Of a stretch of DNA of 64,000 nt, positions 24,594-34,877 are shown one piece after another. Positions within the stretch are counted from its first letter, which is position 1; each line of letters opens with the position of its first letter. The translations under genes were made by a program, and so were the position numbers. Source of the stretch: Pseudomonas sp. GD03944. Its GTDB lineage: Bacteria > Pseudomonadota > Gammaproteobacteria > Pseudomonadales > Pseudomonadaceae. The DNA is taken from assembly GCF_029839275.1 (NCBI RefSeq), contig NZ_JAOCAH010000002.1, positions 186,001 to 250,000 of the forward strand, in the 5' to 3' direction. The notes under the pieces were generated by a model. That model saw only the letters and a program-made list of their open reading frames with translations, was not told the origin of the DNA and did no database searches.

Positions 24594-26405
24594 ATGATCG
24601 CTTGCCTGCGCCCGCTTACTCTCGCCTGCATGGTCGGCCTGCTTGCCGCCTGCGCCAGCTCCCCGTCATCCAACCTGGGCGAGTTGCCCCGCACGCCACA
24701 AGCCAATATCGACCAACTGCTGCAGCAGGCTGGCAACAGCCAGGCCGAGCAAGCGGCGCTGCTGCGCCTGTCGGCGGCCGACCTGGCGTACCAGCAGAAG
24801 GACATCGGCCGCGCCGCCGGCATTCTCGAACAGGTCCCCCTGGAAAGCCTCAAACCCGCCCAGCAAATCTACGCCAGCACCCTGGCCGCCGAACTGGCCC
24901 TGGCGCGCAACAAGCCCAAGGCCGCGCTGACCGCACTCCAGCACCCGAGCCTGGAGCGCCTGGCCGAGCTGCCGATCGAGCAGCAGATTCGCACCCAGCT
25001 GGCACGCGCCAGCGCCCTGCAGGCCACCGGCCAGCCCCTCGCGGCAGCGCGCGAGCGCGTGTTCATCGCCCCGCTGCTGAGCGGCGAAGCGGCAGCCAGC
25101 AACCATGAAACCATCTGGACGCTGGTGTCCAGCCTGCCCGCCGATCAATTGCAGGCCAGCGCCGACGCCGACCTGGCCGGCTGGCTGGCCCTGGCCCGTG
25201 CCTCGAAGAGCGCCGGCACCCTGGAACAGCAACAGGCCGCGATCGACACCTGGCGCACGCAGAACGCCGACCACCCGGCGGCCATTCAACTGCCGAAACC
25301 ACTCGCCCAACTGAAGGAACTGGCCAGCCAGCCACTGACCGAAGTCGCCCTGCTGCTGCCCCAGGAAGGTCAGCTCGCCAGCGTGGCCCGGGCACTGCGC
25401 GACGGCTTCCTGGCCGCTCACTACCAGGCTCAGCAGGCCGGCCAGAACCCACCGAACATCCAGGTGTACGACAGCTCGCGCATCAGCTCCCTGGACGACT
25501 TCTACCGCCAGGCCCAGGCCGCTGGCGCCCAACTGGTGATCGGCCCGCTGGAGAAGCCGCTGGTCAAGCAGCTGGGTGACCGCGAGCAACTGCCGATCAC
25601 CACCCTCGCCCTGAACTACGCCGACGCCGGCCAGGAAGGCCCACCCCAGCTGTTCCAGTTCGGCCTGGCTGCCGAAGACGAAGCCCGCGAAGCCGCGCGC
25701 CGCGCCTGGGCCGATGGCATGCGCCGTGCCGTGGCCCTGGTGCCGCGTGGCGACTGGGGTGATCGTGTACTCGATGCCTTCCGCCAGAGCTGGCAGGCCC
25801 AGGGCGGCACCCTGATCGCCGCCGAGCATGTCGATCAGCCGGTGGAGCTAGCCCGCCAGATCGCCGAACTGTTCCAGCTGCGCCAGAGCGAAGCCCGCGC
25901 CAAACGCCTGCAGAACACCCTGGGCGTATCCGTGGCCGCACAACCGTCGCGCCGCCAGGACGTCGACTTCATCTTCCTGGCCGCCACCCCGCAGCAGGCC
26001 CAGCAGATCAAACCGACCCTGGCGTTCCAGTACGCCGGCGACGTACCGGTCTATGCCACGTCGCACCTGTTCACCGGCAACCACAGCCAGGCCCAGTACC
26101 TGGACCTGAATGGCATCCGCTTCTGCGAAACCCCGTGGCTGCTGGACGTCAACGATCCGCTGCGCCAGCAGGTCGACAGCCAGTGGCCACAGGCCGGTGG
26201 CAGCCTTGGCCGCCTGTACGCCATGGGCGTCGACGCCTACCGCCTGGCGCCGCGCCTCAGCCAGCTGAAAGCCCTGCCCGCCTCCCGCGTGGACGGCCTG
26301 TCCGGCAGCCTGAGCCTCAATCCGTCGCAGCGCGTCGAGCGCCAACTGCCCTGGGCAGAATTCCGTGACGGCCAGGTCCAGCGCCTTCCTGACACGCCGA
26401 ATTGA
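24594..26405 (+). CDS. lpoA: Outer-membrane lipoprotein activator of PBP1A, LpoA
   Basis: LpoA reaches through the peptidoglycan from the outer membrane and activates the bifunctional synthase PBP1A. The 603-residue precursor has a signal peptide with lipobox LLAAC and lipidated Cys20; the +2 residue is Ala, which fits outer-membrane sorting. The N-terminal third is a TPR-like helical domain (LLRLSAADLAYQQKDIGRA). The C-terminal part is a periplasmic-binding-protein-like fold (VALLLPQEGQLASVARAL). It leads the lpoA-yraN-gmhA/diaA-dolP cluster, the same order as in E. coli. It overlaps yraN by 4 nt. Confidence 0.93.
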   Translation: MIACLRPLTLACMVGLLAACASSPSSNLGELPRTPQANIDQLLQQAGNSQAEQAALLRLSAADLAYQQKDIGRAAGILEQVPLESLKPAQQIYASTLAAELALARNKPKAALTALQHPSLERLAELPIEQQIRTQLARASALQATGQPLAAARERVFIAPLLSGEAAASNHETIWTLVSSLPADQLQASADADLAGWLALARASKSAGTLEQQQAAIDTWRTQNADHPAAIQLPKPLAQLKELASQPLTEVALLLPQEGQLASVARALRDGFLAAHYQAQQAGQNPPNIQVYDSSRISSLDDFYRQAQAAGAQLVIGPLEKPLVKQLGDREQLPITTLALNYADAGQEGPPQLFQFGLAAEDEAREAARRAWADGMRRAVALVPRGDWGDRVLDAFRQSWQAQGGTLIAAEHVDQPVELARQIAELFQLRQSEARAKRLQNTLGVSVAAQPSRRQDVDFIFLAATPQQAQQIKPTLAFQYAGDVPVYATSHLFTGNHSQAQYLDLNGIRFCETPWLLDVNDPLRQQVDSQWPQAGGSLGRLYAMGVDAYRLAPRLSQLKALPASRVDGLSGSLSLNPSQRVERQLPWAEFRDGQVQRLPDTPN

Positions 26406-26776
26406 TCGGACGACGCGACGCACAAGGCAGCGGCAACGCTGCCGAAGCGCTGGCCCGCCAGCTCCTGGAACGAGAAGGCCTGCGCCTGATTGCCCAGAAC
26501 TGGCGATGCAAGCGGGGCGAGCTCGATCTGGTCATGCTTGATCGCGATACAGTAGTATTCGTCGAGGTTCGCTACAGGCGGCATACCGCCTGGGGCGGCG
26601 CAGTGGAAAGCGTGGATGCGCGCAAGCGCGAGAAGCTCATACTGGCCGCCACGTATTTCTTGCAACAGGATTCGCGCTGGGCCAAGCACCCATGCCGTTT
26701 TGACGTGATTGCCATCGACGCCGATGGCAACTCACCCCCGCGGCCGAACTGGATTCAGCATGCTTTTGAAGCCTGA
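26402..26776 (+). CDS. yraN: YraN family (UPF0102) endonuclease-like protein
   Basis: This small cytoplasmic protein (124 residues) belongs to UPF0102, which has a restriction-endonuclease-like fold and no settled function. It shows the family core ALARQLLEREGLRLI, NWRCKRGELDLVMLD and VVFVEVRYRR; the Glu and Asp of this core match nuclease active-site positions. The only sensible start is a TTG at 26402 that overlaps the lpoA stop (TTGA), because the first in-frame ATG lies about 40 codons in. This implies coupled translation from lpoA. It is followed after 30 bp by gmhA/diaA. Confidence 0.88.
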   Translation: MIGRRDAQGSGNAAEALARQLLEREGLRLIAQNWRCKRGELDLVMLDRDTVVFVEVRYRRHTAWGGAVESVDARKREKLILAATYFLQQDSRWAKHPCRFDVIAIDADGNSPPRPNWIQHAFEA

Positions 26777-27930
<1,154 letters not shown>

Positions 27931-27947
27931 CGCTGCGCAGCAGGCAC

Positions 27948-27976
27948 AAAAAAGGCGATCCTCGGATCGCCTTTTT
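27948..27976. terminator. Bidirectional terminator between dolP and sspB
   Basis: A 7-bp stem GGCGATC (27954-27960) / GATCGCC (27965-27971) with loop CTCG is flanked by A6 on the left and T5 on the right. It can stop both dolP (plus) and sspB (minus) transcripts. Confidence 0.9.
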
Positions 27977-27978
27977 CA

Positions 27979-28386
27979 TTACTTGACCACTTTCAGGCTG
28001 GGGCGTCCGCTCGGCCGTGGCGGCTCGTCATCAGGCGGCCCCTGGTCGTCATCGCCCTCTTCCTCGTCCACCACGGGCGGCTCCAGGTCGAAGACCATGC
28101 CCTGGCCATTCTCACGCGCGTAGATGGCCAGCACGGCACTGGTGGGGATGAAGAGGCTGTGTGCCACTCCGCCAAAGCGCCCCTCGAAGCTCACCGCCTC
28201 GTTATCCATGTTCAGGTGACGCACCGCACTGGGCGATACGTTGAGCACGATCTGCCCGTCATTGGCGAACCCTGGAGGCACCTGCACCCCCTCGTACTCG
28301 GCATTGACCAGCAAGTGCGGCGTGCAGTCGTTGTCGACGATCCACTCGTACAGTGCGCGGATCAGGTAGGGGCGACTGGAGTTCAT
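27979..28386 (-). CDS. sspB: ClpXP adaptor, stringent starvation protein B
   Basis: SspB binds ssrA-tagged proteins and delivers them to the ClpXP protease. The 135-residue product starts MNSSRPYLIRALYEWIVDN and has the dimer and substrate-binding domain (LLVNAEYEGVQVPPGF, then HSLFIPTSAVLAIYARENGQ). An acidic, proline-rich linker (EEEGDDDQGPPDDEPP) ends in the ClpX-docking tail PSLKVVK. The ATG at 28386 is used; a start 7 codons upstream adds residues absent from the family. It follows sspA by 17 bp. Confidence 0.96.
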   Translation of the reverse strand: MNSSRPYLIRALYEWIVDNDCTPHLLVNAEYEGVQVPPGFANDGQIVLNVSPSAVRHLNMDNEAVSFEGRFGGVAHSLFIPTSAVLAIYARENGQGMVFDLEPPVVDEEEGDDDQGPPDDEPPRPSGRPSLKVVK

Positions 28387-28403
28387 CAGGGTTTCCTCAA
28401 GCC

Positions 28404-29021
28404 TCAACGCATATCGCGTTCAACGGGTGACAGACTGGCCTGGAAGGCCTCGCGAGCGAACTGGCGATCCATGTAATCGAGCAGCGGCTTGGCTGGCTTC
28501 GGCAGTTCGATACCCAGAACCGGCAAACGCCAGAGAATCGGCAGCAGGCAGCAATCCACCAGGCTGAGCTCTTCACTGAGAAAGTAAGGCTTGTCAGCAA
28601 ACAGCGGCGAAACACCGGTCAGGCTTTCGCGCAATTCCTTGCGCGCCTGCACCCGAGCCGGCTCCTTGCTGCGCGGATCCAGAATCAGATCGACCAGGGC
28701 GCACCAGTCACGCTGGATACGGTGGATCAGCAGACGGCTGTTGGCACGCGCCACCGGGTAGACCGGCAACAGGGGCGGATGCGGATAACGCTCATCCAGA
28801 TACTCCATCACCACGGTCGATTCGTACAAGGCCAGATCGCGATCGACCAGCGTCGGCAAGGTGGCGTACGGGTTGGCTTCCAGCAGCTTCGGCGGGTAAC
28901 GCCCCGGCTCGACAGTGATGATCTCCGCGCCAACACCCTTCTCGGCGAGCACGATGCGTACGCGGTGGGAATAGTGGTCGGCGGGGTCGGAGTAACAGGC
29001 CAACCGATTGGTCACGCCCAT
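28404..29021 (-). CDS. sspA: Stringent starvation protein A (GST-fold)
   Basis: SspA is a glutathione-S-transferase-fold protein that binds RNA polymerase and changes expression in starvation and virulence. The 205-residue protein shows the N-terminal thioredoxin-like part ([25 protein letters not shown]), the cis-Pro region [10 protein letters not shown], and the helical C-domain ([13 protein letters not shown]). It lacks the catalytic residue pattern of true GSTs, as is normal for SspA. A GAGGAGG ribosome site lies 7 nt before the ATG. It is separated from petC by a strong terminator and precedes sspB. Confidence 0.96.
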   Translation of the reverse strand: MGVTNRLACYSDPADHYSHRVRIVLAEKGVGAEIITVEPGRYPPKLLEANPYATLPTLVDRDLALYESTVVMEYLDERYPHPPLLPVYPVARANSRLLIHRIQRDWCALVDLILDPRSKEPARVQARKELRESLTGVSPLFADKPYFLSEELSLVDCCLLPILWRLPVLGIELPKPAKPLLDYMDRQFAREAFQASLSPVERDMR

Positions 29022-29056
29022 GGCGATCCTCCTCGCTTATCAGGTTATGTGGTGCA

Positions 29057-29089
29057 GAAAAACCTGCGCGCCCAATAGGGCGCGCAGGT
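29057..29089 (-). terminator. Intrinsic terminator of the petABC operon
   Basis: A perfect 12-bp stem (ACCTGCGCGCCC at 29062-29073 with GGGCGCGCAGGT at 29078-29089, loop AATA) is followed on the minus strand by five U (29058-29062). It separates petC from sspA. Confidence 0.92.
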
Positions 29090-29110
29090 CTACAACGGAG
29101 AAGCGATAAC

Positions 29111-29890
29111 TTAGTGTATGTCCTTCCAGTATTCACGCTTGAGCAGGTAGGCGAATACAAAGAAGAAGGCCAGGTACAGCAGTACGTAGGTACCGATGCG
29201 GCGGCTTTCGAGCTTGACCGGGTTGGACGAGTAAGCCAGGAAGGTCACGAGATTCTGGATCTTCTCGTCGAATTCCGCTTCGTTCAACGTGCCGGTGTTC
29301 GGCTCGATGGTCAGCTGGTCGCACGCTTCATGGGTGATCGGCGTACCGGTCAACGGATCGAATTGCTTCTTGCCGTCTTCGACGACCTGAACCTGCTTGC
29401 AGCCGATGTACTGGCGACCCTGCAGGCCGACCAGGACGTTGGGCATACCGACGTTCGGGAAGACCTTGTTGTTCGCACCCAGAGGACGGGTCGGATCTTC
29501 GTAGAACGTACGCAGGTAGGTGTACAGCCAGTCGGTGCCACGTACACGAGCGACCAGGGTCAGATCGGGCGGAGCCGCGCCGAACCAGTTCTTGGCGTCG
29601 TCGGGCTTCATACCGATCTTCATGTGATCGCCGATCTTGGCGTCATTGAATACCAGGTTGTCCAGCATGATTTCGTGCGGGATGCCGAGGTCGTCGGCAA
29701 CGCGCTCGTAACGCTGGTACTGGGCCGCGTGGCAGCCCATGCAGTAGTTGGCGAAGGTACGCGCGCCGTCCTGCATGGCAGCTTTGTCGGTCAGGTCGAT
29801 ATCCACTTTATCCAGCGGATAGTTGCTCGCAGCACCCATAGCCAGGGCTGGCAGCGCAGCAATAACAAATGCAGCAAATAGCTTTTTCAT
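29111..29890 (-). CDS. petC: Cytochrome c1 of the bc1 complex
   Basis: PetC is the membrane-anchored c-type haem subunit of ubiquinol:cytochrome c reductase; it passes electrons from the Rieske centre to soluble cytochrome c. The 259-residue precursor has a cleavable signal peptide (about residues 1-20, ending LAMGA), a single haem site CMGCH (Cys50, Cys53, His54), and a C-terminal membrane anchor (about 233-251) ending LKREYWKDIH. It overlaps petB by 1 nt. The cytochrome b and c1 genes are separate here, unlike the fused gene of some alphaproteobacteria. Confidence 0.97.
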   Translation of the reverse strand: MKKLFAAFVIAALPALAMGAASNYPLDKVDIDLTDKAAMQDGARTFANYCMGCHAAQYQRYERVADDLGIPHEIMLDNLVFNDAKIGDHMKIGMKPDDAKNWFGAAPPDLTLVARVRGTDWLYTYLRTFYEDPTRPLGANNKVFPNVGMPNVLVGLQGRQYIGCKQVQVVEDGKKQFDPLTGTPITHEACDQLTIEPNTGTLNEAEFDEKIQNLVTFLAYSSNPVKLESRRIGTYVLLYLAFFFVFAYLLKREYWKDIH

Positions 29891-31104
29891 CAGCCAGTCA
29901 CCCTTTCCGGAACCGGTTTGGTCTTCTCGAGCTTGGTGTAGAACGGCATCAGCAGGAAGTACGCGAAGTACAGGAACGTACAGACCTGAGACAGCAGCGT
30001 ACGACCCGGAGTCGGGGACAGAACGCCCAGCACACCCAGAATCACGAACGACACGCAGAAGATCACCAGCCAGGCCTTGCTCATCCAGCCCTTGTAGCGC
30101 ATGGATTTGACCGGGCTACGGTCCAGCCATGGCAGCACGAACAGAACAGCGATGGCCGCGCCCATGGCGATTACACCGAGCAGCTTGTCCGGAACCGCAC
30201 GCAGAATCGCGTAGTACGGGGTGAAGTACCAGACCGGTGCGATGTGCTCAGGGGTCTTGAACGGGTTGGCCGCTTCGAAGTTCGGCTTCTCGAGGAAGTA
30301 ACCGCCCATTTCCGGGAAGAAGAACACCACGAAGCAGAACACGAACAGGAACACCACGACACCAACGATGTCTTTGACGGTGTAGTAAGGGTGGAAGGCG
30401 ATGCCGTCGAGCGGCACACCGTTCTCATCCTTCTTCTTCTTGATGTCGACGCCATCCGGGTTGTTTGAACCCACTTCGTGCAGCGCCAGGATGTGCAGAA
30501 CCACCAGACCGAGAATCACGATCGGCAGGGCAACCACATGCAGGGCGAAGAAGCGGTTCAGGGTGATACCGGAGATCAGGTAGTCACCGCGGATCCACTG
30601 GGTCAGGTCATCGCCGATCACCGGAATCGCGCCGAACAGAGAGATGATCACCTGGGCACCCCAGTAGGACATCTGGCCCCAAGGCAGCAGATAACCCATG
30701 AAGGCCTCGGCCATCAGCAGCAGGTAGATCAGCATGCCGAAGATCCACACCAGCTCGCGAGGCTTCTGGTAGGAGCCGTAGAGCAGGCCGCGGAACATGT
30801 GCAGGTAGACCACGACGAAGAACGCCGATGCACCGGTGGAGTGCAGGTAGCGCAGGATCCAGCCGTACTCCACGTCACGCATGATGTACTCAACCGAAGC
30901 GAATGCTTCTTCGGCCGACGGGGTGAAGCTCATGGTCAGCCAGATACCGGTAACGATCTGGTTGACCAGCACCAGCAGTGCCAGGGAGCCAAAGAAGTAG
31001 AAGAAGTTGAAGTTCTTCGGTGCGTAGTACTTGCTCAGATGGTCTTCCCACATCTTGGTGGCGGGGAAGCGGGCATCCACCCATTCCATGAACTTATTCA
31101 TCAT
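29890..31104 (-). CDS. petB: Cytochrome b of the bc1 complex
   Basis: PetB is the integral membrane core of complex III and carries both b haems and both quinone sites. The 404-residue protein has about eight membrane helices. It shows haem-ligand histidine segments (ILRYLHSTGASAFFVVVYLHMFRG and a second His pair near RFFALHVVALPIVILGLVVLHI) and the Qo-site PEW-like segment PFKTPEHIAPVWYF. Starts at 31104 and 31101 are both possible; the first sits 5 nt after AGGAG and overlaps the petA stop. The gene runs directly into petC. Confidence 0.97.
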   Translation of the reverse strand: MMNKFMEWVDARFPATKMWEDHLSKYYAPKNFNFFYFFGSLALLVLVNQIVTGIWLTMSFTPSAEEAFASVEYIMRDVEYGWILRYLHSTGASAFFVVVYLHMFRGLLYGSYQKPRELVWIFGMLIYLLLMAEAFMGYLLPWGQMSYWGAQVIISLFGAIPVIGDDLTQWIRGDYLISGITLNRFFALHVVALPIVILGLVVLHILALHEVGSNNPDGVDIKKKKDENGVPLDGIAFHPYYTVKDIVGVVVFLFVFCFVVFFFPEMGGYFLEKPNFEAANPFKTPEHIAPVWYFTPYYAILRAVPDKLLGVIAMGAAIAVLFVLPWLDRSPVKSMRYKGWMSKAWLVIFCVSFVILGVLGVLSPTPGRTLLSQVCTFLYFAYFLLMPFYTKLEKTKPVPERVTG

Positions 31105-31694
31105 GCTTGCTCCTGGTCCACACCGATGACGATCACATCATCCGACTCGTACATGTGCGGCGGTACTGGCAGGTTCAAGGGTGCAGGCTGCGACTTGTAG
31201 ACACGGCCAGCGAGGTCATAGCGAGAACCGTGGCATGGGCAGAAGTAACCACCGACCCAATCCGCGCCCAGGTCCGCCGGCGCGACTTCCGGGCGGAAGG
31301 ACGGCGAGCAGCCCAGGTGGGTGCACAGGCCGACCAGCAGCAGGATCTCAGGCTTGATCGAACGCGTTTTCGGGTCGACGTAGGTCGGCTGCACGGATGC
31401 CTGCGACTCGACGTCGGCCAGTTGGCCTTCGATCTTGGTCAGGTTGCCCAGGATCTCGTCGGTACGGCGCACGATGAACACCGGCTGCCCCCGCCATTCG
31501 GCAACCATTTGCTGGCCCGGCTCGATCTTGCTGACGTTCACCTTTACAGGTGCACCGGCAGCTTTGGCCTTGGCGCTAGGGAACCATGACCCCACGAACG
31601 GGACCGCGGCACCCACCGCTCCAGCAGCACCCACCACAGAAGTGGCTGCTACCAAGAAGCGACGCCGGCCTGCATTCACGCCGTCATTGCTCAT
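31101..31694 (-). CDS. petA: Rieske iron-sulfur subunit of the bc1 complex
   Basis: PetA carries the [2Fe-2S] cluster that takes the first electron from ubiquinol. The 197-residue protein starts with a twin-arginine signal (NAGRRRFLVAATS) whose hydrophobic part also serves as membrane anchor. Cluster ligands are visible in CTHLGC (Cys124, His126, Cys129) and CPCHGS (Cys152, Cys154, His155). It is the first gene of petABC and overlaps petB by 4 nt. A sigma70-like promoter lies about 80 bp upstream. Confidence 0.97.
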   Translation of the reverse strand: MSNDGVNAGRRRFLVAATSVVGAAGAVGAAVPFVGSWFPSAKAKAAGAPVKVNVSKIEPGQQMVAEWRGQPVFIVRRTDEILGNLTKIEGQLADVESQASVQPTYVDPKTRSIKPEILLLVGLCTHLGCSPSFRPEVAPADLGADWVGGYFCPCHGSRYDLAGRVYKSQPAPLNLPVPPHMYESDDVIVIGVDQEQA

Positions 31695-31775
31695 TCAGTC
31701 GTCTCCCATCAGCTTTGTGGCCTGTTGTTCAGGCCTCTACTAAGTAAAAATCGAGTCGCGCAAAAAATTCGCCAA

Positions 31776-31804
31776 ATGGTAAAGAAAAGCCCCTTTTCTG
31801 ACAA
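31776..31804 (-). promoter_or_regulatory. Sigma70-type promoter of petABC
   Basis: TTGTCA (31799-31804) and TACCAT (31776-31781) are 17 bp apart on the minus strand. The predicted start is near 31769, with a ~75-nt leader before petA. No other promoter of this quality is visible in the 254 bp between rpsI and petA. Confidence 0.55.
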
Positions 31805-31894
31805 GGTAATTACCCCATCAGAAGGCCTTCGAAACCTTACAGGACGCAGGGTTCATGGCTGCGGCATGATGTCGCATAACAACTTAGCAACCAT

Positions 31895-31927
31895 AAAAAA
31901 CGCCCAGTTCCGGAAGGAAACTGGGCG
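31895..31927 (-). terminator. Intrinsic terminator of rplM-rpsI
   Basis: A 9-bp stem CGCCCAGTT (31901-31909) / AACTGGGCG (31919-31927), extended inside by two C-G pairs, is followed on the minus strand by six U (31895-31900). It lies 22 bp after the rpsI stop. Confidence 0.9.
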
Positions 31928-31948
31928 TTCTTGAACGCAAGTAGCGAA

Positions 31949-32341
31949 TTAACGCTTGGAGTACTGCGGACGCTTACGCGCTTTACGCAGACCAACTTTC
32001 TTACGCTCTACTTCGCGAGCATCGCGAGTCACGAAACCGGCCTTGCGCAGGGCAGGACGCAGGGATTCGTCGTAGTCCATCAGGGCACGGGTGATGCCGT
32101 GACGGATAGCACCGGCCTGACCGCTGACACCACCACCGACGACGGTGACGTAGATGTCGAACTTCTCGGTCATCTCGATCAGTTCCAGCGGCTGGCGAAC
32201 GACCATGCGGGCAGTTTCGCGACCGAAGAAGGTGTCGAGGGTGCGGTTATTGATGGAGATCTTGCCATTGCCCGGACGCAGGAATACGCGTGCGGTTGCA
32301 GTCTTGCGACGGCCAGTGCCGTAGTTTTGAGTCGCCGACAT
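31949..32341 (-). CDS. rpsI: 30S ribosomal protein S9
   Basis: S9 is a small-subunit protein whose C-terminal tail reaches the P-site tRNA. The 130-residue protein has [18 protein letters not shown] at the N-terminus and [21 protein letters not shown] in the middle. It ends with the basic [10 protein letters not shown] tail whose final Lys-Arg contacts tRNA. It follows rplM by 14 bp in the standard L13-S9 operon. Confidence 0.99.
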   Translation of the reverse strand: MSATQNYGTGRRKTATARVFLRPGNGKISINNRTLDTFFGRETARMVVRQPLELIEMTEKFDIYVTVVGGGVSGQAGAIRHGITRALMDYDESLRPALRKAGFVTRDAREVERKKVGLRKARKRPQYSKR

Positions 32342-32355
32342 AATGAACTATTCCG

Positions 32356-32784
32356 TTAAATCTTCAGTTCTTGGGGCTGCTGAGCAGTGTGCGGATGAGT
32401 AGCGCCCGCATAGACTTTCAGCTTACGGTACATGTCGCGACCCAGCGGGTTCTTAGGCAGCATGCCCTTGACCGCGGTCTCGATCACACGCTCTGGCGCC
32501 TTGGCGATCAGCTTTTCGAAGTTGATCGACTTGATGCCACCCGGGAAACCGGAGTGAGAGTAGTACATCTTGTCAGAGGTCTTGGCACCGGTGACACGTA
32601 CCTGCTCGGCATTGATCACGACGATGTAGTCGCCGGTATCAACGTGCGGAGTGTATTCAGGCTTGTGCTTGCCACGCAGACGGCTCGCGATTTCGGTGGC
32701 CAGACGACCCAGGGTCTGACCAGCAGCGTCGACGACAAACCAGTCGCGCTTTACTGTTTCCGGTTTAGCAGTAAAAGTTTTCAT
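32356..32784 (-). CDS. rplM: 50S ribosomal protein L13
   Basis: L13 is an early-assembly large-subunit protein. The 142 residues begin [20 protein letters not shown], contain [18 protein letters not shown] and the conserved [21 protein letters not shown], and end [13 protein letters not shown]. It leads the rplM-rpsI operon under a good sigma70 promoter. Confidence 0.99.
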   Translation of the reverse strand: MKTFTAKPETVKRDWFVVDAAGQTLGRLATEIASRLRGKHKPEYTPHVDTGDYIVVINAEQVRVTGAKTSDKMYYSHSGFPGGIKSINFEKLIAKAPERVIETAVKGMLPKNPLGRDMYRKLKVYAGATHPHTAQQPQELKI

Positions 32785-32826
32785 TCTTTATAGCCTCAGG
32801 GGCCGCCCTGATAAATAAGACGGCGG

Positions 32827-32855
32827 ATCTTACTGAATAGTGCGTACTTTGACAA
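32827..32855 (-). promoter_or_regulatory. Sigma70 promoter of rplM-rpsI
   Basis: TTGTCA (32850-32855) and TAAGAT (32827-32832) are 17 bp apart on the minus strand. The predicted start is near 32820, with a ~36-nt leader. The leader has no clear autoregulatory fold that I can recognise. Confidence 0.65.
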
Positions 32856-32977
32856 GTCAAAGGCAGCCGCAGACAGACGCTATCGGGGGCTCGGGTCAGC
32901 GCGTCCGTGTTACGGCAAGATTCTTCGGCAGGCGGCGCATCACTTCCACCGCTGAAAGAGGTGCGCAATTATGCAGA

Positions 32978-33006
32978 TTGCGAAAATAAATTCAACCTGC
33001 TTGTAT
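32978..33006 (+). promoter_or_regulatory. Sigma70-type promoter of the aldo-keto reductase gene
   Basis: TTGCGA (32978-32983) and TTGTAT (33001-33006) are exactly 17 bp apart, with an A/T-rich spacer. The predicted start at about 33013 leaves a ~22-nt leader that includes the AAGGAG ribosome site before the ATG at 33035. Confidence 0.55.
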
Positions 33007-33034
33007 GCATCCCTTCACGCAGAAGGAGCACCTG

Positions 33035-34072
33035 ATGAATTACCGCAAACTTGGCCGTACCGATCTGAACGTCAGCGCCCTGTGCCTGGGCACCATGACC
33101 TGGGGCGAGCAGAACGTGGCCAGCGAGGCGTTCGCCCAGATCGAGCGCGCCAAGGCCTACGGCATCAATTTCATCGATACCGCGGAAATGTACCCGGTAC
33201 CGCCACGGGCAGAGACCTACAGCAAGACCGAACAGATCATCGGCGAGTACTTCCAGACGCGCGGTGACCGCGCCGACTGGATCCTCGCCACCAAGATCGC
33301 CGGCCCCGGCAACGGCATCACCCACATCCGCGACGGCCAGTTGAAATTCAACCGCCAGCACATCGTCGCCGCGCTGGACGCCAGCCTCAAGCGCCTGCAG
33401 ACCGACTGGATCGACCTCTATCAGATGCACTGGCCGGAGCGTCCGACCAACTTCTTCGGCCAGCTTGGCTACCGTCACCAGGACACCGACTTCACGCCGC
33501 TGGAGGAAACCCTCGAGGTGCTCGACGAGCAGGTCAAGGCCGGCAAGATCCGCCACATCGGCCTGTCCAACGAAACCCCGTGGGGCACCATGAAGTTCCT
33601 GCAACTGGCCGAAAGCCGCGGCCTGCCGCGCGCGGTCTCGATCCAGAACCCCTACAACCTGCTCAACCGCAGCTTCGAGGTCGGTCTGGCCGAGGTGGCC
33701 ATCCGCGAGCAATGCGGTCTGCTGGCCTACTCGCCACTGGCCTTCGGCATGCTCTCGGGCAAATACGAAGGTGGCGCTCGCCCGGACAAGGCTCGCATCA
33801 GCCTGTTCAGCCGCTTCACCCGCTACACCAACCCGCAGTCCGAGTCCGCCTGCTCGCAGTACGTGGCCCTAGCTCGCCAACACGGCCTGGACCCGGCACA
33901 GATGGCCCTGGCCTTCGTCACCGCCCAGCCGTTCGTGACCAGCAACATCATTGGCGCGACCAACCTGGAGCAGCTGGAAAGCAACCTGACCAGCAGCGAG
34001 CTGACACTCTCCGAAGAGGTGCTGGCCGGCATCGACGCCATCCACAAGGCCCAGCCCAACCCGGCGCCCTAA
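33035..34072 (+). CDS. tas: NADP(H)-dependent aldo-keto reductase, Tas family
   Basis: This 345-residue TIM-barrel oxidoreductase matches the Tas group of aldo-keto reductases (E. coli Tas suppresses a tyrosine requirement in starved cells; the true substrate is unknown). It starts [19 protein letters not shown], with [16 protein letters not shown] carrying the catalytic Asp and Tyr. The catalytic Lys region is [11 protein letters not shown], the His is in [15 protein letters not shown], and the cofactor end is [18 protein letters not shown]. The ATG at 33035 follows AAGGAG; an upstream ATG at 33005 falls inside the predicted promoter. Its stop overlaps the stop of convergent endonuclease V. 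Confidence 0.9.
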   Translation: MNYRKLGRTDLNVSALCLGTMTWGEQNVASEAFAQIERAKAYGINFIDTAEMYPVPPRAETYSKTEQIIGEYFQTRGDRADWILATKIAGPGNGITHIRDGQLKFNRQHIVAALDASLKRLQTDWIDLYQMHWPERPTNFFGQLGYRHQDTDFTPLEETLEVLDEQVKAGKIRHIGLSNETPWGTMKFLQLAESRGLPRAVSIQNPYNLLNRSFEVGLAEVAIREQCGLLAYSPLAFGMLSGKYEGGARPDKARISLFSRFTRYTNPQSESACSQYVALARQHGLDPAQMALAFVTAQPFVTSNIIGATNLEQLESNLTSSELTLSEEVLAGIDAIHKAQPNPAP

Positions 34073-34782
34073 AACAGCGACGGCTGACCCCGCCTGGTAT
34101 CGCGCCGCGATGCCAGGCGGTCGGCCAGTCGGGTCGGCTCGGGCAGGCGATGGCGGCGAACGCAGGCCATCACCAACTCCGGCGCACGCTCGAGACTGAC
34201 CCGATTTCCCGGCGACACGATCAGCGGCCGTACCCGGTCCTTGCTGCGCAACACCCAGCCGATCAGCTCGCCTTTCCTGTTCAGCAGCTCGACCTGAGCG
34301 CCCCGTTCCTGCCCCAGCTCGCCATGGCTGCCCGTGAGAATCTTCTTGGCCACGCCGATGGTGGGAAAGCCACTGACCACCCCCAGGTGCGCGGCAATGC
34401 CCAACCCACGCGGGTGCGCAATACCGTGACCGTCGACCATGATCAGATCCGGCTCCTGCGGCAACCCGGCCAGGGCCTGCAGCAACGCCGGTAATTCGCG
34501 AAAGGACAGCAGGCCCGGTACGTAGGGCATGCAGGTGGGAATCCGCGCCACGCATTCCGCCAGCGGCTCGAGCGTATCGGCGTCGAGCAGCACCGCGGCG
34601 GCGCGGGTGATGCTGCCGCCCTCCTCGAAGCCGACGTCCACCCCGGCCAGCCGCCGCAACGGCGGGTAGTCATCCTCCAGCCGCACCTGCCTGGCCAGGC
34701 GCGTCTGCAGCTCACGGGCCGCTGCAGGGCTGCCATCCCAATCGGCAAAGGGGGATGTCGCGAGGTCGCTCAGTCGGGTCAT
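34069..34782 (-). CDS. nfi: Endonuclease V
   Basis: Endonuclease V nicks DNA one phosphodiester bond 3' of deoxyinosine, starting repair of deaminated adenine. The 237-residue protein has the catalytic Asp49 (LAGVDVGF), the wedge motif PYVPG (86-90) that pries the strand open, Glu96 (SFRELPALL), and Asp117 with His121 in [20 protein letters not shown] is also conserved. The ATG at 34782 follows GGAG by 5-6 nt; the start 11 codons upstream is less likely. It converges on tas, with overlapping stop codons. Confidence 0.94.
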   Translation of the reverse strand: MTRLSDLATSPFADWDGSPAAARELQTRLARQVRLEDDYPPLRRLAGVDVGFEEGGSITRAAAVLLDADTLEPLAECVARIPTCMPYVPGLLSFRELPALLQALAGLPQEPDLIMVDGHGIAHPRGLGIAAHLGVVSGFPTIGVAKKILTGSHGELGQERGAQVELLNRKGELIGWVLRSKDRVRPLIVSPGNRVSLERAPELVMACVRRHRLPEPTRLADRLASRRDTRRGQPSLF

Positions 34783-34877
34783 GGGGTTCTCCAGGCATTT
34801 CTGCCTTGGAGCCACAGGGCGACGCGCGAGTTCGCCCTATCGATCACCCCACTCACGCACAGGCGAACGCCACTGAC

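Noticed and set aside
31725..31934. A 69-codon plus-strand frame in the petA-rpsI gap
   Set aside because: It runs across the petABC promoter and the rpsI terminator, has no ribosome site, and its product shows no signal, membrane segment or motif.
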